A stretch of DNA of 64,000 nt, from the NCBI GenBank assembly GCA_026119855.1, contig JAOWBW010001131.1:248001-312000 (forward strand). Direction: 5' to 3'. The notes beneath the pieces are model-generated. The model saw only the letters and a program-made list of their open reading frames with translations, did not search any database and was not told where the DNA came from. This stretch comes from Campanula takesimana. Taxonomy: Eukaryota; Streptophyta; Magnoliopsida; Asterales; Campanulaceae. Of this stretch, positions 40,290-51,309 are shown in pieces (positions within the stretch are counted from its first letter, which is position 1; each line of letters begins with the position of its first letter). The position numbers and the translations under genes were made by a program.

Positions 40290-41502
40290 GAATACATCGA
40301 AAAAGAAATCCTTCCCAACGATCCGGATCGAGCAAAAGTTTTGAGGAGACAGGCCGCTAGATACACGGTCATTGACGACGTGCTTTATCGAAGGTCTTTT
40401 ACCAAACCCCTACTGAGGTATGTGAAATCCGAGACCATCACCAATTTGTTATACGAAGTTCATGAGGGCGTATGTGGAGGGCATCCCGGAGCCCGGACAC
40501 TATCCGATAAAATCAGATTCCTCAGGTATTACTGGCCGACAATGAAAAGAGATGCAGAGGAATATGTTCGCAAATGTGATCAATGCCAGAGGTTCACCAA
40601 CATTCCAAGACAGCCATCCACGGAGCAAAGCTTGGTCATCCCAACTTGGGCATTCGATATGTGGGGGATTGATCGGATTAGGCCTTACCCCAAAGCGCCC
40701 GGGGGAGCACAAATGGTAGTGGTGGCAGTAGATTACTTCACAAAATGGGCAGAAGCAAAAGCCCTGGGCAGTACCACCGAAGCAAACATCATCAAATTTG
40801 TCCACGACCATATATACTGTCGCTTTGGTTTGCCGCGGGCTATCGTTTCCGATCATGGACCTCAATTTCAAAGAAAGTTTACGGCGGAATGTAGAAGACT
40901 AAACGTAGAACATCGGCAATCCTCTGTCGCAAGACCGCAGGGAAATGGACAGGCCGAGGCCGCAAATAAGTTGCTCATGACCGCCTTACACAAAAATTTG
41001 AAGGGAAGGAGTGGTCGCTGGATGGAAGAGCTCAGTACTGCCCTGTGGGTTGTCCGCACCACTATGAGAAACTCAACTGGAGAAACCCCTTTCTCTTTGA
41101 CATATGGGTCGGACGCAGTCGCGCCCGTGGAGTCAGCTTTGCCCACCTACAGGGTGGCCCATTTTGATGAAACAAAGAATGAGGAAGCCCGAAGAAACGA
41201 CTTAGACTCTCTTGAAGAAAACGATTGCAAGCACGGGCAAAAATGGTCAATTACAAACAAAAAGCAAAGGCTCATCATGACAAGAGAGTAAACAAGAGGT
41301 CATTCGCCGTAGGGGACTGGGTATTAAGGAAAGTCAAAGTCACGGGAAGACCGCCCGGATACAACAAGCTCGCGCCCAATTGGGAGGGGCCATATCAGAT
41401 AGCCCGCATAATCAAGGAAGGGACTTACAGACTCCTCACCAAAGAGGGAAGGACTTAAAGAACGCTTGGCACAGCGACCACTTGAAGAAGTACTACCCTT
41501 AA
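40290..41502 (+). pseudogene. Tat integrase
   Basis: H2C2 zinc finger (HEGVCGGH ... CDQCQ, about 40460-40590). DDE core: first Asp in DMWGIDRIRPYP, second in AIVSDHGPQF, Glu in GNGQAEAANK; all three catalytic positions are present. A GPY/F-like C-terminal module (KLAPNWEGPYQI) lies at about 41370-41405. A frameshift near 41215 and another near 41450 interrupt the end. The family-like final stop is TAA at about 41500. Confidence 0.9.
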
Positions 41503-41710
41503 AGATTGTATTCCCCCTTTTATTAGAAATCCGCCTGTTTTCTATTTTCTGCATTGTAATTTTGATGTACGCCTCTATGAGCGGAAAAAAGATGAAAGAT
41601 CAATAATATTATGTTTGTCCCATTGAAACGAAAGATCATAGATAGATACCGAAAAGAAAAGCATGTACTCGGCAAGGTATGACAAAGTGCCAAACCACCA
41701 AGGCCCCGCG

Positions 41711-42018
41711 CCTAAAATACCGTTGCATGAATCTTCATGCACGATGTGCGGTCATACGCCCTCGAGCTAGACCGTAAGCCCGTCAAGGGAAATACCATTG
41801 CATGAATCTTCATGCACGATGCGCGGTCATACGCCCTCGAGCTAGACCATAAGCCCGTCAAGGGAAATACCGTTGCATGAATCTTCATGCACGATGCGCG
41901 GTCATACGCCCTCGAGCTAGACCGTAAGCCCGTCAAGGGAAATACCGTTACATGAATCCTCATGCACGATGCACGGTCATACGCCCTCGAGCTAGACCAT
42001 AAGCCGCCGAGGGAAATA
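41711..42018 (+). repeat. Tandem array of a 75-bp unit, four copies
   Basis: GCATGAATCTTCATGC, itself a palindrome, recurs at 41725, 41800, 41875 and 41950, exactly 75 bp apart. Each unit also has GGTCATACGCCCTCGAGCTA. It lies between pol and the antisense gene. Confidence 0.9.
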
Positions 42019-42343
42019 ATCATGAATACCAGACATAAAAGTTCAAGGCACACTTACATTAATCAGTCAAAAGGGGCCCCACAACAGCCTGGGGCCATAG
42101 ACTTGAAAAACAAAGAAGAAATACAAACAAGGTGATCAAGGAAAACAATGAATGCTTGGCAATTCCAAGGCAACCAGCAAAAGGGCAATAAAGTACAACG
42201 GAAGTAAATGTCAGGGAGATATGGGGTCAAGAGAAGAACAAATAGATACATAACAAAATCAGGTCAAAATACAATCAAATGTTCAAGATTCGTGAAATCT
42301 AGGACTATTACAAAAGGTCCCAGGACGCAGCCCGGTCTGATCT

Positions 42344-45300
42344 TCAACTGGCCGGAGGAGGATTGACTTCCACTTCTGGAACAGAATCAGAGGCATTATG
42401 GTCAGCTACAGAACGAGCCAGAGCTTCAGAGGCTTCGGCTAGAGCGGAGGCAAAAGTTGAAAAAGGGAGAACAATACCTTCGACGAAGGGGCCGTTGGGG
42501 CCAAAGACCTTCTCCAGAGCTGCGGCCAAAGACAATGCGGATTCATCACCTGTAAACCGAAAATCATCTATCATTTTGATCAAGGGTTGAACGGTTTAGG
42601 TGAAACCGGAGGCAAAGCATTCCGAACCGACTCGGGCAGGGCCTCAAGCTGATGATCGGCAAAGGGCACTAAGGAATGACCATTAAAGCATTCCGGATCC
42701 GTGGCCACGATAGAACAAATAATAGTGATCTCTTGAGCAGTGTATTTCCCCGTGGCAGCAAGATTCCGGGCAATAGTGTGCACCGCCTGCTCATACTTCT
42801 CATTGCCCGCAATGGATATTTTCTCGGAGTACTCGGCGGACTTTTTGAATTCAGCAACCGCCTTGCCCCTCTCCTCCTCCAAGACCCGTTCTCACTCATT
42901 TTCATAGCGCATTTGATCAAGAAGTTTACCGTCCAGCTCATCCACTCTGTTGGACAGCTCCTCGGATTTCTTCTTCTCCGCGTCTAAAGACCTAAGAAGC
43001 TCAGCATTGCGAGCATCAACACTCGCCTTCTCGGCCTCAGCCCGCTCTTTGGCTTCTCGAGCAACTGTCAGATCACTGCTCAATTTAGACACCTCCTTGG
43101 CTGCGCTAATGACCTCCGCATCTTTGCTCTTCAGCTCCTTGCCAGCGCTCTCCACAGCCTTGGTCAATTTGTGGATCTCCTCCCTCCCCACCATCAACTC
43201 AGTATTCCTCGCCGCGATCACGGCGGCGTCAGCCTCATGTTGAGTCCGCAGGTAGATAACCTCGTTGGAAATCTGCAAATAACAAATATGATTACACTAC
43301 GGGGCAGAAAGAAGCACGACATGTAATCCAAGTCAAAGACGAACCTAGGTCAAACACAGGACCACATTGCCCGCGGCGGCGATGGGATTCGAAGCAGCCA
43401 AAACCTTCTGTTGATAATCAGGAAAATAGAGGCGGTGCATCAGCCCGTCACCAACATAAGCGTTAGCGCTTCGGCGACTATGGAGATCCACCCCATAAAC
43501 CTCTGGGGCCTTGGATATCTTGAGCCTGAACTCCCGGGCGCGCTCTCTATCCTCAATCGACTCCACCGGATATAGATTGGAGCACATGGTCCCTCTCGAA
43601 TGAGATAAAACCGTAAAGTCGCCAGAGGAAGAGCCGACCTTTTGATATTTATCCCTCTGAGGGGACGTTGGATCCCCGATGGCGGATCGTTTCTTTGTTG
43701 GCTCGAGAGAAGATACACCTATGCCAGGAGCCTGAGAAGAGTGGCCGGTTCTGATCACAGTTTTACCGCGGCCAGCGCCTTGACGGGGATTCGGAGGCAG
43801 ATTCCGGGTCAATTGTGGCTGAGAAACCACCGCTCCGGATTTATCAACCTTGTCCGTAAGGGGGATCTTTACCCCAGGAGCCTCCATCTTTTCCATGGCA
43901 TCGGTTCTCCTTTGTTTTTCAAGAGCTGCGGCTTTCCTGGCCGCGATCTTAATTTCTGCTGCGGTCTTGGGAGGCATCGTGTCAGTCGGATCTGCGAACA
44001 AGAACGGCAGTCAGATAGATGAAACAGAGCGAAAAAGACAGGAAAAATAATATGAAAAGGTACAATGAAAGAGACCGAGTAAACCAGGGTCTGGACACGT
44101 CTCCCCCGAATTACAAGCAGAGCAATCAGAAAGGAAAGCAAATGATTGATGAACTTTCCAATCAGGGTCTCGCAACAAAGGGGCCATGATAACCCTAGGC
44201 TCGGGGCCAGAAGCACGCCTCGGGGCCACCCCGGCGAAGGTCAGAAGCTCTTCATCGCTGATAATCGCTGAGACATCGTAAACTTGAGGAGTCTCCATCA
44301 CCGACTGGTCATCCAGGGTGACCCTCTTCGTAAACCGAGCAAGATAAGCCTCCATCGCCGCACTCAGATCTCGGCCTTCTTCCGGATCGGGAAAATTTTG
44401 GCGGGACATCGAGATCGGTGCTAGATTGTCAGGACGAGGGAATGGCCAGCCTAACCGATTCTGAATAACGAAAGGGTATCTTTGCCATTGATCGAACTTA
44501 TTGGTAGCAGCGGAAAATATTTTCTCAGACCGCGGTTTGGTCTTCAAGCTCAAGCAGCCCGCAGTGACTTGATGGGTAAAATAAATATGGAGCGCGGACA
44601 AAGAGGGCTCGTACCCCAGCACACGACTTACGACTATAAAGGACACCAGATAACTAATGGCATTCGGGGTCAAGTCCATAGGGAGGCAATGGGTGAACTC
44701 AAGAAATTCACAAATAAATGGGTCCAAAGGAAGGTGCAGACCATTTTCGAACTGAACCGGATAGAATATACAGGCAAGGTTCTCGGCCCGGATCAAGGGA
44801 GGAGTCATTGATTTACCGCCCATAAGAGACTCATATTCAATAAGACCATGGACAAGATAGACTTTGGAGTCGACACGAAACTGTGATAAATACTCATCAT
44901 CGGCATCCTCCTCGCTCTCGTCCCCCAGACCCGCACCAGAGCAAGACGCACCTGCTTGACTGATCCTCCTGTTATCAGGGCCCTCAGGAAAGGAATCTAC
45001 GATCCTAACAGGGGAGCGGAGCAAGTTGACCTTGCGGGCAGTATCAGGGGCCAACCTATCCAGTTGCCCGCGTAAGTCTGATTGAGTGTCTGAAGAACCA
45101 TCTCCCTCGACATCACGGGCAGGTTCATCCAATAAGAATTCATCGCCATCGTCAGCCCGCTCTGAAGCGTCCCCGCTGCTGGTTACCTCAATCACCCCAG
45201 CATCCATAGAAATGTCGCGGTTATGGCCCTGAACGGGCAATTCGTCATCCAGAGGGGTATCCAACCAAGACTGAGCATCAGATCCGCTCGCAGACACGCG

Positions 45301-45351
45301 GTCTCCACCTAACCTCACCAACCTTCTAGCATTACCGGCCATATCTACCAT
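42344..45351 (-). pseudogene. Antisense gene of the Tat element (Transposase_28-like, coiled coil)
   Basis: Minus-strand coding segments 45351-44085, 43991-about 43350 and 43272-42344 join through plausible introns. Intron 1 (44084-43992, 93 nt, CCTG|GTTTAC to TTCGCAG|AT) keeps the frame exactly. Intron 2 has a clear acceptor TTATTTGCAG at 43273. The first segment has an acidic N-terminus and, at aa ~194-265, a region resembling Pfam Transposase_28 ('putative gypsy type transposon'): LPLDPFICEFLEFTH, LTPNAISYLVSFIVVSRVLG, EPSLSALHIYFTHQ. The third is a long coiled coil (aa pattern EEIHKLTKAVESAGKELKSK). An in-frame TGA at 42892-42894 and a frameshift near 42580 break it. Extra antisense ORFs are known in Tat-clade elements; their role is unknown. 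Confidence 0.75.
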
Positions 45352-46335
45352 TATCGGGGAATCGAGTTAAAACCGCTTTCACAAAAACCCCTAACTATTC
45401 CTCACCCCCTAGACCCTCATTCTCCCAAATCAAAATGGACCGAGGGACCTGTCTCCCACAGCAGGGGTAGGATCCAAGAGTCTCAATCATAGACTTTCCC
45501 TATGGTCCTGAAAGCCTCCAAGGAAAGCCTTTTCCAGGCATTTATCAGGTACCGGTAAATCCCTCCCGTTCGTCGACAACAACCAAAAAGGTCCGGACGA
45601 AGCATTCTCCCCAGGTCCAATTCATCCATAACCATAGTCAGAGGTCTTTTTCAACAAAACTTTATAAAATCAAAGATGGACCCAAGATTCCTAAGAAAGA
45701 GGCAAGTCAACCGGTTAGAAATCGAAACTCGGTGGTTAAAAGTTAAAAACTTGGTTCGTGATGTTAGAAGTTTTGAAGACACGGCGTTTTAAGATTCTAC
45801 CCCCGATGAACGGCGGAAAGGGCCAAAGTCGGAAAGTTAGCAATCAGAAGTCAAGCGACGAAAATAAAATGTGAAGCACTACCTGTTAAATGATCGAGTT
45901 AAGGAAATAGAAGAAGCAAATCGTCGTCGTTATCAGCAGTGATTCTTCCGAAAGCAATAACCAAAGATGAAAGTTGCCGAAGGTTTTTGAATAAGCCAAT
46001 TAGGGTTATTTATACCCCCAGAATGGGTCGGGTTTTACCCAAGATCCGGAACGACCCGGCATACACCCGGAAAATGAAGAGGCGGGAATCAGCTTTTTCG
46101 AATTCCAATGACGGTTCGCATTTAATGAGCGTGCTCCTTGTCATATCAAGGACCTGACAGCTACGTCACTAGCCTGACTCGAGGGGCCCACTGTCCTATC
46201 GTCAACCACCATCGTGAGACTCCCGTCCCATGATATTACGTGCCCGTATTTACTACAGTTTGCCCGGACCGAGACATGGAAATGTAACTCCTCGCGCCGC
46301 TCATAAATAAGCTGACCCTCGGAGTTAGGGGCCAC
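45352..46335 (-). other. Antisense gene leader and upstream region
   Basis: No open coding frame of note on either strand. It holds the minus-strand TATA box. The plus-strand sequence just before the 3' LTR (GAGTTAGGGGCCAC, about 46322-46335) is the likely polypurine tract. Confidence 0.5.
46007..46014 (-). promoter_or_regulatory. TATA box for the antisense gene
   Basis: TATAAATA on the minus strand, followed by ACCCTAATTGGC, a common plant leader motif. It lies about 660 nt before the ATG at 45351. A CAG|GTAGTG donor-like site near 45880 suggests that the leader could contain an intron. Confidence 0.5.
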
Positions 46336-46981
46336 TGATGAGACCGAGCATCACAGACCGGACCGGACCCGGTTCAAAGCCAGTACAAGCGAGTTCGACT
46401 ACACCGAACCGGATAAGCCCGCAAGCGAGCAAGCCCGAGAACCCCGGGCTTCCTAATGACCATGACCAAGATGGCCCTGCCTCTCGCTATCCTAAGGGTC
46501 CCGTGTTAATCACTCAACCTCTTGCCCGGAGCCCGCAGTATCCAGCTGTCACAAACGTACACCTGACGTTACCTGTTCGTACCTGACATACCATAACGGT
46601 TGGTGGTGGAACCATGATTCCCTGACAACACGCCACATTCTCAGCCACTCCCCTGGCCGAACCAATGAGGACCTGCTGCGTGTCTATCCGGTACCAGGGC
46701 GGTTAGTAGCTTAAACCTACCTCCTTCTTCTACTCATATAAATACTCCTATCCGCCCCCAAGGGCCAGGTACGTGCTCTATCCTATTCACACACACAAGG
46801 TCTTCATTGAACCTTCCACTTAGGTTTTCCTCAGAGATCTTACTCTCACACCCGAAGGCCTAAGCCGGATTCCAACCCGACCTTGGTCTTAACGATGTTC
46901 TTGTCTGTGTTGTGATCAGGATCAAGAGACAGCTAAATTGGAGTTCTATCTCCGTGACCCCAGAAACCTAGGGCGTCATCA
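46336..46981 (+). repeat. 3' LTR of the Tat element
   Basis: 646 bp; matches the 5' LTR except for about a dozen substitutions and two single-base indels. Followed by the CATAT target repeat. Confidence 0.9.
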
Positions 46982-47651
46982 CATATTTTATTTTTTATGA
47001 CTAAAATTTAGAAATTTAATTAAATATTAATCTTAATTTAATCATTTGTATAAAAAATTGGAAATTTTTATTGGTAAATTATTTAATAATTGGTTATAAT
47101 TTTTAAAATTATACTAAATAATTAAATTAATATTAATATTCACAAAAAATTTACTTAAAGTTTACTATCAAAGTCATCTGAGACTAGTATTATTTTTTTT
47201 GGAACAAATGTGACAATTTTTCATAACAGAGGTATGCGTGTACTAAAATTAGAATTAGATAACACCATAAAGTCACCATCTTTAGTCTTTGTCGTAAATG
47301 AATTTTGTTCACATTTTCCCCAGCAGACTATTCTTCCAAAGCCGCATTTTTCTTAACTAATTTTACATGTAACTTTCCTGATGCAAAAAAATCAAAAATG
47401 ATACGGAGAGTTATTTTGATTTGGATTAATTCAACTGTGGTGGGCCACAACACAACTTAATGATCCTACTTAATCACGAAGTAAGTTGATTTTCTCAAGA
47501 CTTTTTGGATCAATTTACTCTAGTTTGGGTGAGCTGCTAGCTGGGGCACAAAATAAATTTATAACACTGGGGTTACAAATTGAATTTTCAGTTATGGATA
47601 CTTAATTGATGAGTTTTTTAGGCGTACAACAACATCACTCAATCAAGAAAA

Positions 47652-47800
47652 AATTTATGAGGATGGTCTCATGTATGAGACAGAATTTATTGTAAAGGTA
47701 AATGGTTTGCTTTCTTATGGACGGGGTGGGAAAAATATATTTCCTTTCTTATCGAGACCCGTCTCATACATGAGACGGTCTTATACATTTTGACTCTTCC
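47652..47800. repeat. Palindromic GTCTCATGTATGAGAC MITE-like insert
   Basis: GATGGTCTCATGTATGAGAC at the left and GTCTCATACATGAGACGGTC at the right. Absent from copy B of the duplicated block, so it inserted after the duplication or was lost there. Confidence 0.6.
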
Positions 47801-47820
47801 ATTGTAAGAGACTCTCATAG

Positions 47821-47854
47821 GTTATATACCGTCTCAAATGAGACGGTATATAAC
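47821..47854. repeat. Perfect 16-bp inverted repeat with 2-nt spacer
   Basis: GTTATATACCGTCTCA, then AA, then its exact inverse. Copy B reads only GACTTTATAATTTTAG here, so the hairpin is specific to copy A. Confidence 0.85.
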
Positions 47855-48113
47855 TTTAGTATTACTCTTCGTTTGGCACATAATTTACTATGCTCCAAAA
47901 TAATATCAAATTTATGAGTCTAATTAGTTGAATTTTGTTCAAAATTTTATGAAATTCTAACGATTTTTTTTTAGAGAAAGAATTTTAACTATATTTATGA
48001 GACTGTAAGATCATTATAATAATATTCCTGAATTCGTATAAGTAAAGATACATAATGGATGGAAAAGTGCTAAAAAAAGTTAGGGTAATAAGTGAAGGGT
48101 ACATGATAAATGG

Positions 48114-48115
<2 letters not shown>

Positions 48116-48172
<57 letters not shown>

Positions 48173-48176
48173 TATA
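48116..48176. repeat. (TA)n microsatellite
   Basis: Near-pure TA dinucleotides. Confidence 0.9.
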
Positions 48177-49946
48177 AAAGAACTACTTATTGTTCATGAT
48201 AAAATTTTATAGTATATAACAAATTTAAAAGCAAATGAAATACTTTTGGTACACCCGTTGACTTGGCCAGCATTTTGCACACTAAAGGAAAAATAACTGC
48301 CTACTAGCAATGGAAAAGTCAAAATGTACCACAATAATTATAGTGGTCCATTTGACAAATTGATCTCTTTACACAAATTGAGGGAAATAAAAGTAAGGCA
48401 GCTTACAGTATTTTATACTCCAGTTTGATGATTCATTTCTTCTTTTAAGAAAGGCAGGCTCCCACGTTGATGTTCTGGTTGTTCTTTTGTATTTTGAATT
48501 TCAAAAGGCTAAATAGGAACTTTGGCTTTATCATTTTTTAGTGTAAAAGATACTCTCTCCGTCTCACTTATATTCACCACGTTTGATTTTTTTTTTATCA
48601 ACACAAGTAAACTTCGACTAATTATTTGTTAAGTAACCAACTCAAAGCACACGTATTTTAATACTAACACGGCCTTTCTCTCGATGGTTCCGCTCATTAG
48701 TAAAAATCCATCAAGTTTATAAAAATCCACGTACTTTCCACCAAAGGAACATCTCTAGGCCATTAATCTACTCTCGTGATTAATAGAAACCCAGTTTATT
48801 TCATATGGTTCCGCTAGTCGAGATTCACCGGTAGGTCCTTCTCTCGCTAACTAGGATTCATACGAATCATGAATATCATCATGGTCGTAGGCGTTTAGAT
48901 ACAATATGAAGAAATTGTTTTAAGATGAAGAGAAGAAAATTGAGCATGAATTAAAGTGATGAACACATTATGTTGAGTTTCCAACCCCAAGAATAGGGAG
49001 AATTACTCACAAGTCATTGCTAAAACAACAAAGGTGGAATGTAAATAAGGCATAAAATAAAGTAAATGAGAGATACTTATTCACAAGCACTTGTAAAAAA
49101 ACAAAGAATGAAAGCAATCTTCAAGAACTTTTATTTCTTCAACTCATAATTTTTCTCTCAAGAACACCTCAATGATTCTCACAAAATCTGAATATAATGA
49201 TGTTTATGAACTAAAATCTTGCTAGAGTATTGTTACAACAAAATCTGGATGCCCAAAAAGGCTGAAAATGTCTTCTTAAATAGGCCTTGGGGCCAAAAGA
49301 TGTGCCCATTCCCGGATTTCTCATCAAAAGATGCCTTTTGGAAGACAACACTTCAGAGCAGGAATGCTTCGGGCATGGGTTCAGCCGAGTCTTGATGATG
49401 GTTCGGGTATGGGTTCGGTCGAGTCTTGATGGTGGTTCGGCTGAACCATTGTCATGAAAATCTGATTTTTTTTTCTTCGTGAAGGAGGTTCGGCCGAACC
49501 CTTGCTGGTTTGCTCCATATCTTCAATTCTCTTGTGCCAAAGTATTTCTTCTTGCTCCCATTTGTTTCATTCATCTACCAATTCATGTCCCATGCTATTT
49601 TTACTCCAAAAAATGTACCTAAAACCTGTACAAACTCAACATTCTACCGCCGAGCACATTATATCCGCAGAACAAATAAAATAAACTAAATTAACTAAAT
49701 ATAGCTAGGATTTGAGATAAAACGATAAGTATATTATAATATAAATGACTATAAAATAGTCATTTATCAACTCCCCCACACTTAATTCTTGCTTGTCTTC
49801 GAGCAAGTTAGAAATTTGACAAAAAGCGAAGAAAAGAATAAATGACCATAAAAAGAAGAAGTTAAAGAAGAATGAATCATAATGCTCTCCTTATAATAAT
49901 GTAAAGTATTGCCTTAGTAAAATGCTTCCTATCTACTTTTCGTCCC
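48177..49946 (-). repeat. Decayed retroelement-like DNA, minus strand
   Basis: Contains a minus-strand LTR-like promoter phrase (CTATTTAAGAAGACATTTTC, about 49270-49290), CGGCCGAACC-type palindromes at 49380-49500 and, at 49735-49800, the inverse of the AAGTGTGGGGGAGTTGATA phrase common downstream of pol in plant gypsy elements. No coding domain is left. A MITE-end-like piece lies at 48552-48590. Family assignment is inference. Confidence 0.4.
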
Positions 49947-50151
49947 TTCTACAAAGGGTTAATTTCAGTGCCCATCCCTGAGGTTTGGACAAGTCTCATT
50001 GCCCCCCCCCCCTTATGGTTTAGATTCGACTCAGTAACTACCCTTTTGTAAATCAATTTACTTACCTTACTTGATTATATACCTCTCATGACTTAATGTA
50101 AATCACTACATAATTTCACATTATAAAAAACTGAAGGCAATGGTCATACTT

Positions 50152-50335
50152 TTTTTTTTTTTTCAAATTTAATTCATAGTTGAACTCAATACATAATCAT
50201 CAGCAGAAGCGCCTAGGAGACAAATCCTAGGGAGAGAAAAACTTCTCTATAACTTCTGGGGGGAAGGGGGATCGAACCCATGACCTCCAGGTTGGAAGCC
50301 TTGAGCTCTGGCCACCAGGCTAAAGCCTGATGGTT
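50152..50335 (-). mobile_element. tRNA-derived SINE inside the MULE
   Basis: Perfect 16-bp duplication GGCAATGGTCATACTT (50136-50151 and 50336-50351). On the minus strand it starts with an A box-like TAGCCTGGTGGCC, then a B box GGTTCGATCC (about 50270), and ends in a poly-A tail (the T run at 50150-50162). Confidence 0.9.
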
Positions 50336-50837
50336 GGCAATGGTCATACTTAAATATATTCTCCATTGCCAATAAATATCATTTTTATTAATAAATAATG
50401 TCTATGATTTATACTTCTTATTATTCATTTTTTTAATCAAAATAAATATAGAGAAGCATGAACATATGAATATTTTTAAACTTGATAATTATAAAGACAT
50501 ACAAAATACAAAAACTAAATAAAATTAAATATTTTAAATCTTACATATTTACTTATTTTTAGTTGAAGATAACATGTTATAGATTTTTGAACTGAGATAT
50601 AAAAAAATATGCAATCTAAATTCTTTAGATACTCATTAATGTGGGCATGGTAAAAACTTAGTCAAAATTAATATAAAAATACGGATGCTTATATATTTTT
50701 ATTTTCTATGTTTTTTTTATCTTATAATAGAAAATAAATTTAATACAACACTTATGTTTAAAGATATTGGTGGTATTATATGAAATTTTGTAATGAATTA
50801 AATTTAGTTAAATCATTAAAAAATCTCAAATAATATC

Positions 50838-50838
50838 A

Positions 50839-50905
<67 letters not shown>
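50838..50905. repeat. (TA)n microsatellite
   Basis: TA dinucleotides with a single CA-type interruption. Confidence 0.9.
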
Positions 50906-50906
<1 letters not shown>

Positions 50907-51309
50907 TTACATATATATCTTTAAACAAAAGTGTTTTCTTTAAATTAATCCACTCTTTCAAGTATTTTTAATTATCAATAAAAAAATATGCATGCTTTTC
51001 TATAATTTTTTCTTAATAAAAAAAGATGAATAAACAAAGTATAATTCAGTTACAATTATTTATACATATAAATAATATTTATTGAAAATGGAGAATAAAT
51101 TTAAATACAAGTTGTGTTAAAAAAAATTATTATGTGGGATTTTTTTAGTGACTTAAATGTAGTTATTGAGAGATATTTAATCAATTAAGGGTAAAGTAGT
51201 CAATTGATTGATAAAAGGGTGATCACTGAGACGAATCTAAACTTCAAAGGGGGCAGTGAGATTTGTCCAAACTTCAGGGGAGGGCAGTGCAATTAACCCC
51301 TTCTACAAA

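Larger units (their letters stand above)
34996..46981 (+). mobile_element. Tat-lineage Ty3-gypsy retrotransposon with antisense gene
   Basis: LTRs 34996-35641 and 46336-46981 (646 bp each, about a dozen differences by hand count) with TG...CA ends and the perfect target repeat CATAT (34991-34995 and 46982-46986). Plus strand, in order: gag, protease, RT, RNase H, a second RNase H of the archaeal/plant type, integrase. RT-RH-RH-IN with two RNase H domains marks the Tat clade. After pol come a 75-bp tandem array and a minus-strand gene. The paralogous sequence at 53870 shows the unoccupied site. The coding region has several frameshifts and stops although the LTRs are still about 98% alike. Confidence 0.92.
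46982..47900 (+). repeat. Duplicated block, copy A, right part
   Basis: Matches copy B (53873-53914, 55948-56360, 56784-57119, 63763-63785) through phrases such as CAGAGGTATGCGTGTACTAA and TTTGGCACATAATTTACTA. It lacks the insertions seen in B, but carries its own MITE at about 47652-47800. Confidence 0.85.
49956..51300. mobile_element. MULE-type long-TIR element
   Basis: Perfect 9-bp target repeat TTCTACAAA (49947-49955 and 51301-51309). Ends GGGTTAATTTCAGTGCCC and the inverse of GGGCAGTGCAATTAACCCC, with arms of about 120 bp (GTTTGGACAAGTCTCATTGC pairs with GCAGTGAGATTTGTCC). The AT-rich interior holds a SINE and a TA tract but no transposase. Confidence 0.85.

Noticed and set aside
36020..41554. 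Minus-strand frames of 60-197 codons across the Tat gag-pol region
   Set aside because: Antisense shadows of conserved gag, protease, RT, RNase H and integrase; no conserved motifs of their own.
43642..44811. Plus-strand frames of 66-126 codons in the 3' part of the Tat element
   Set aside because: Opposite-strand shadows of the antisense gene; they show no domain and use an arginine-rich composition typical of shadows.
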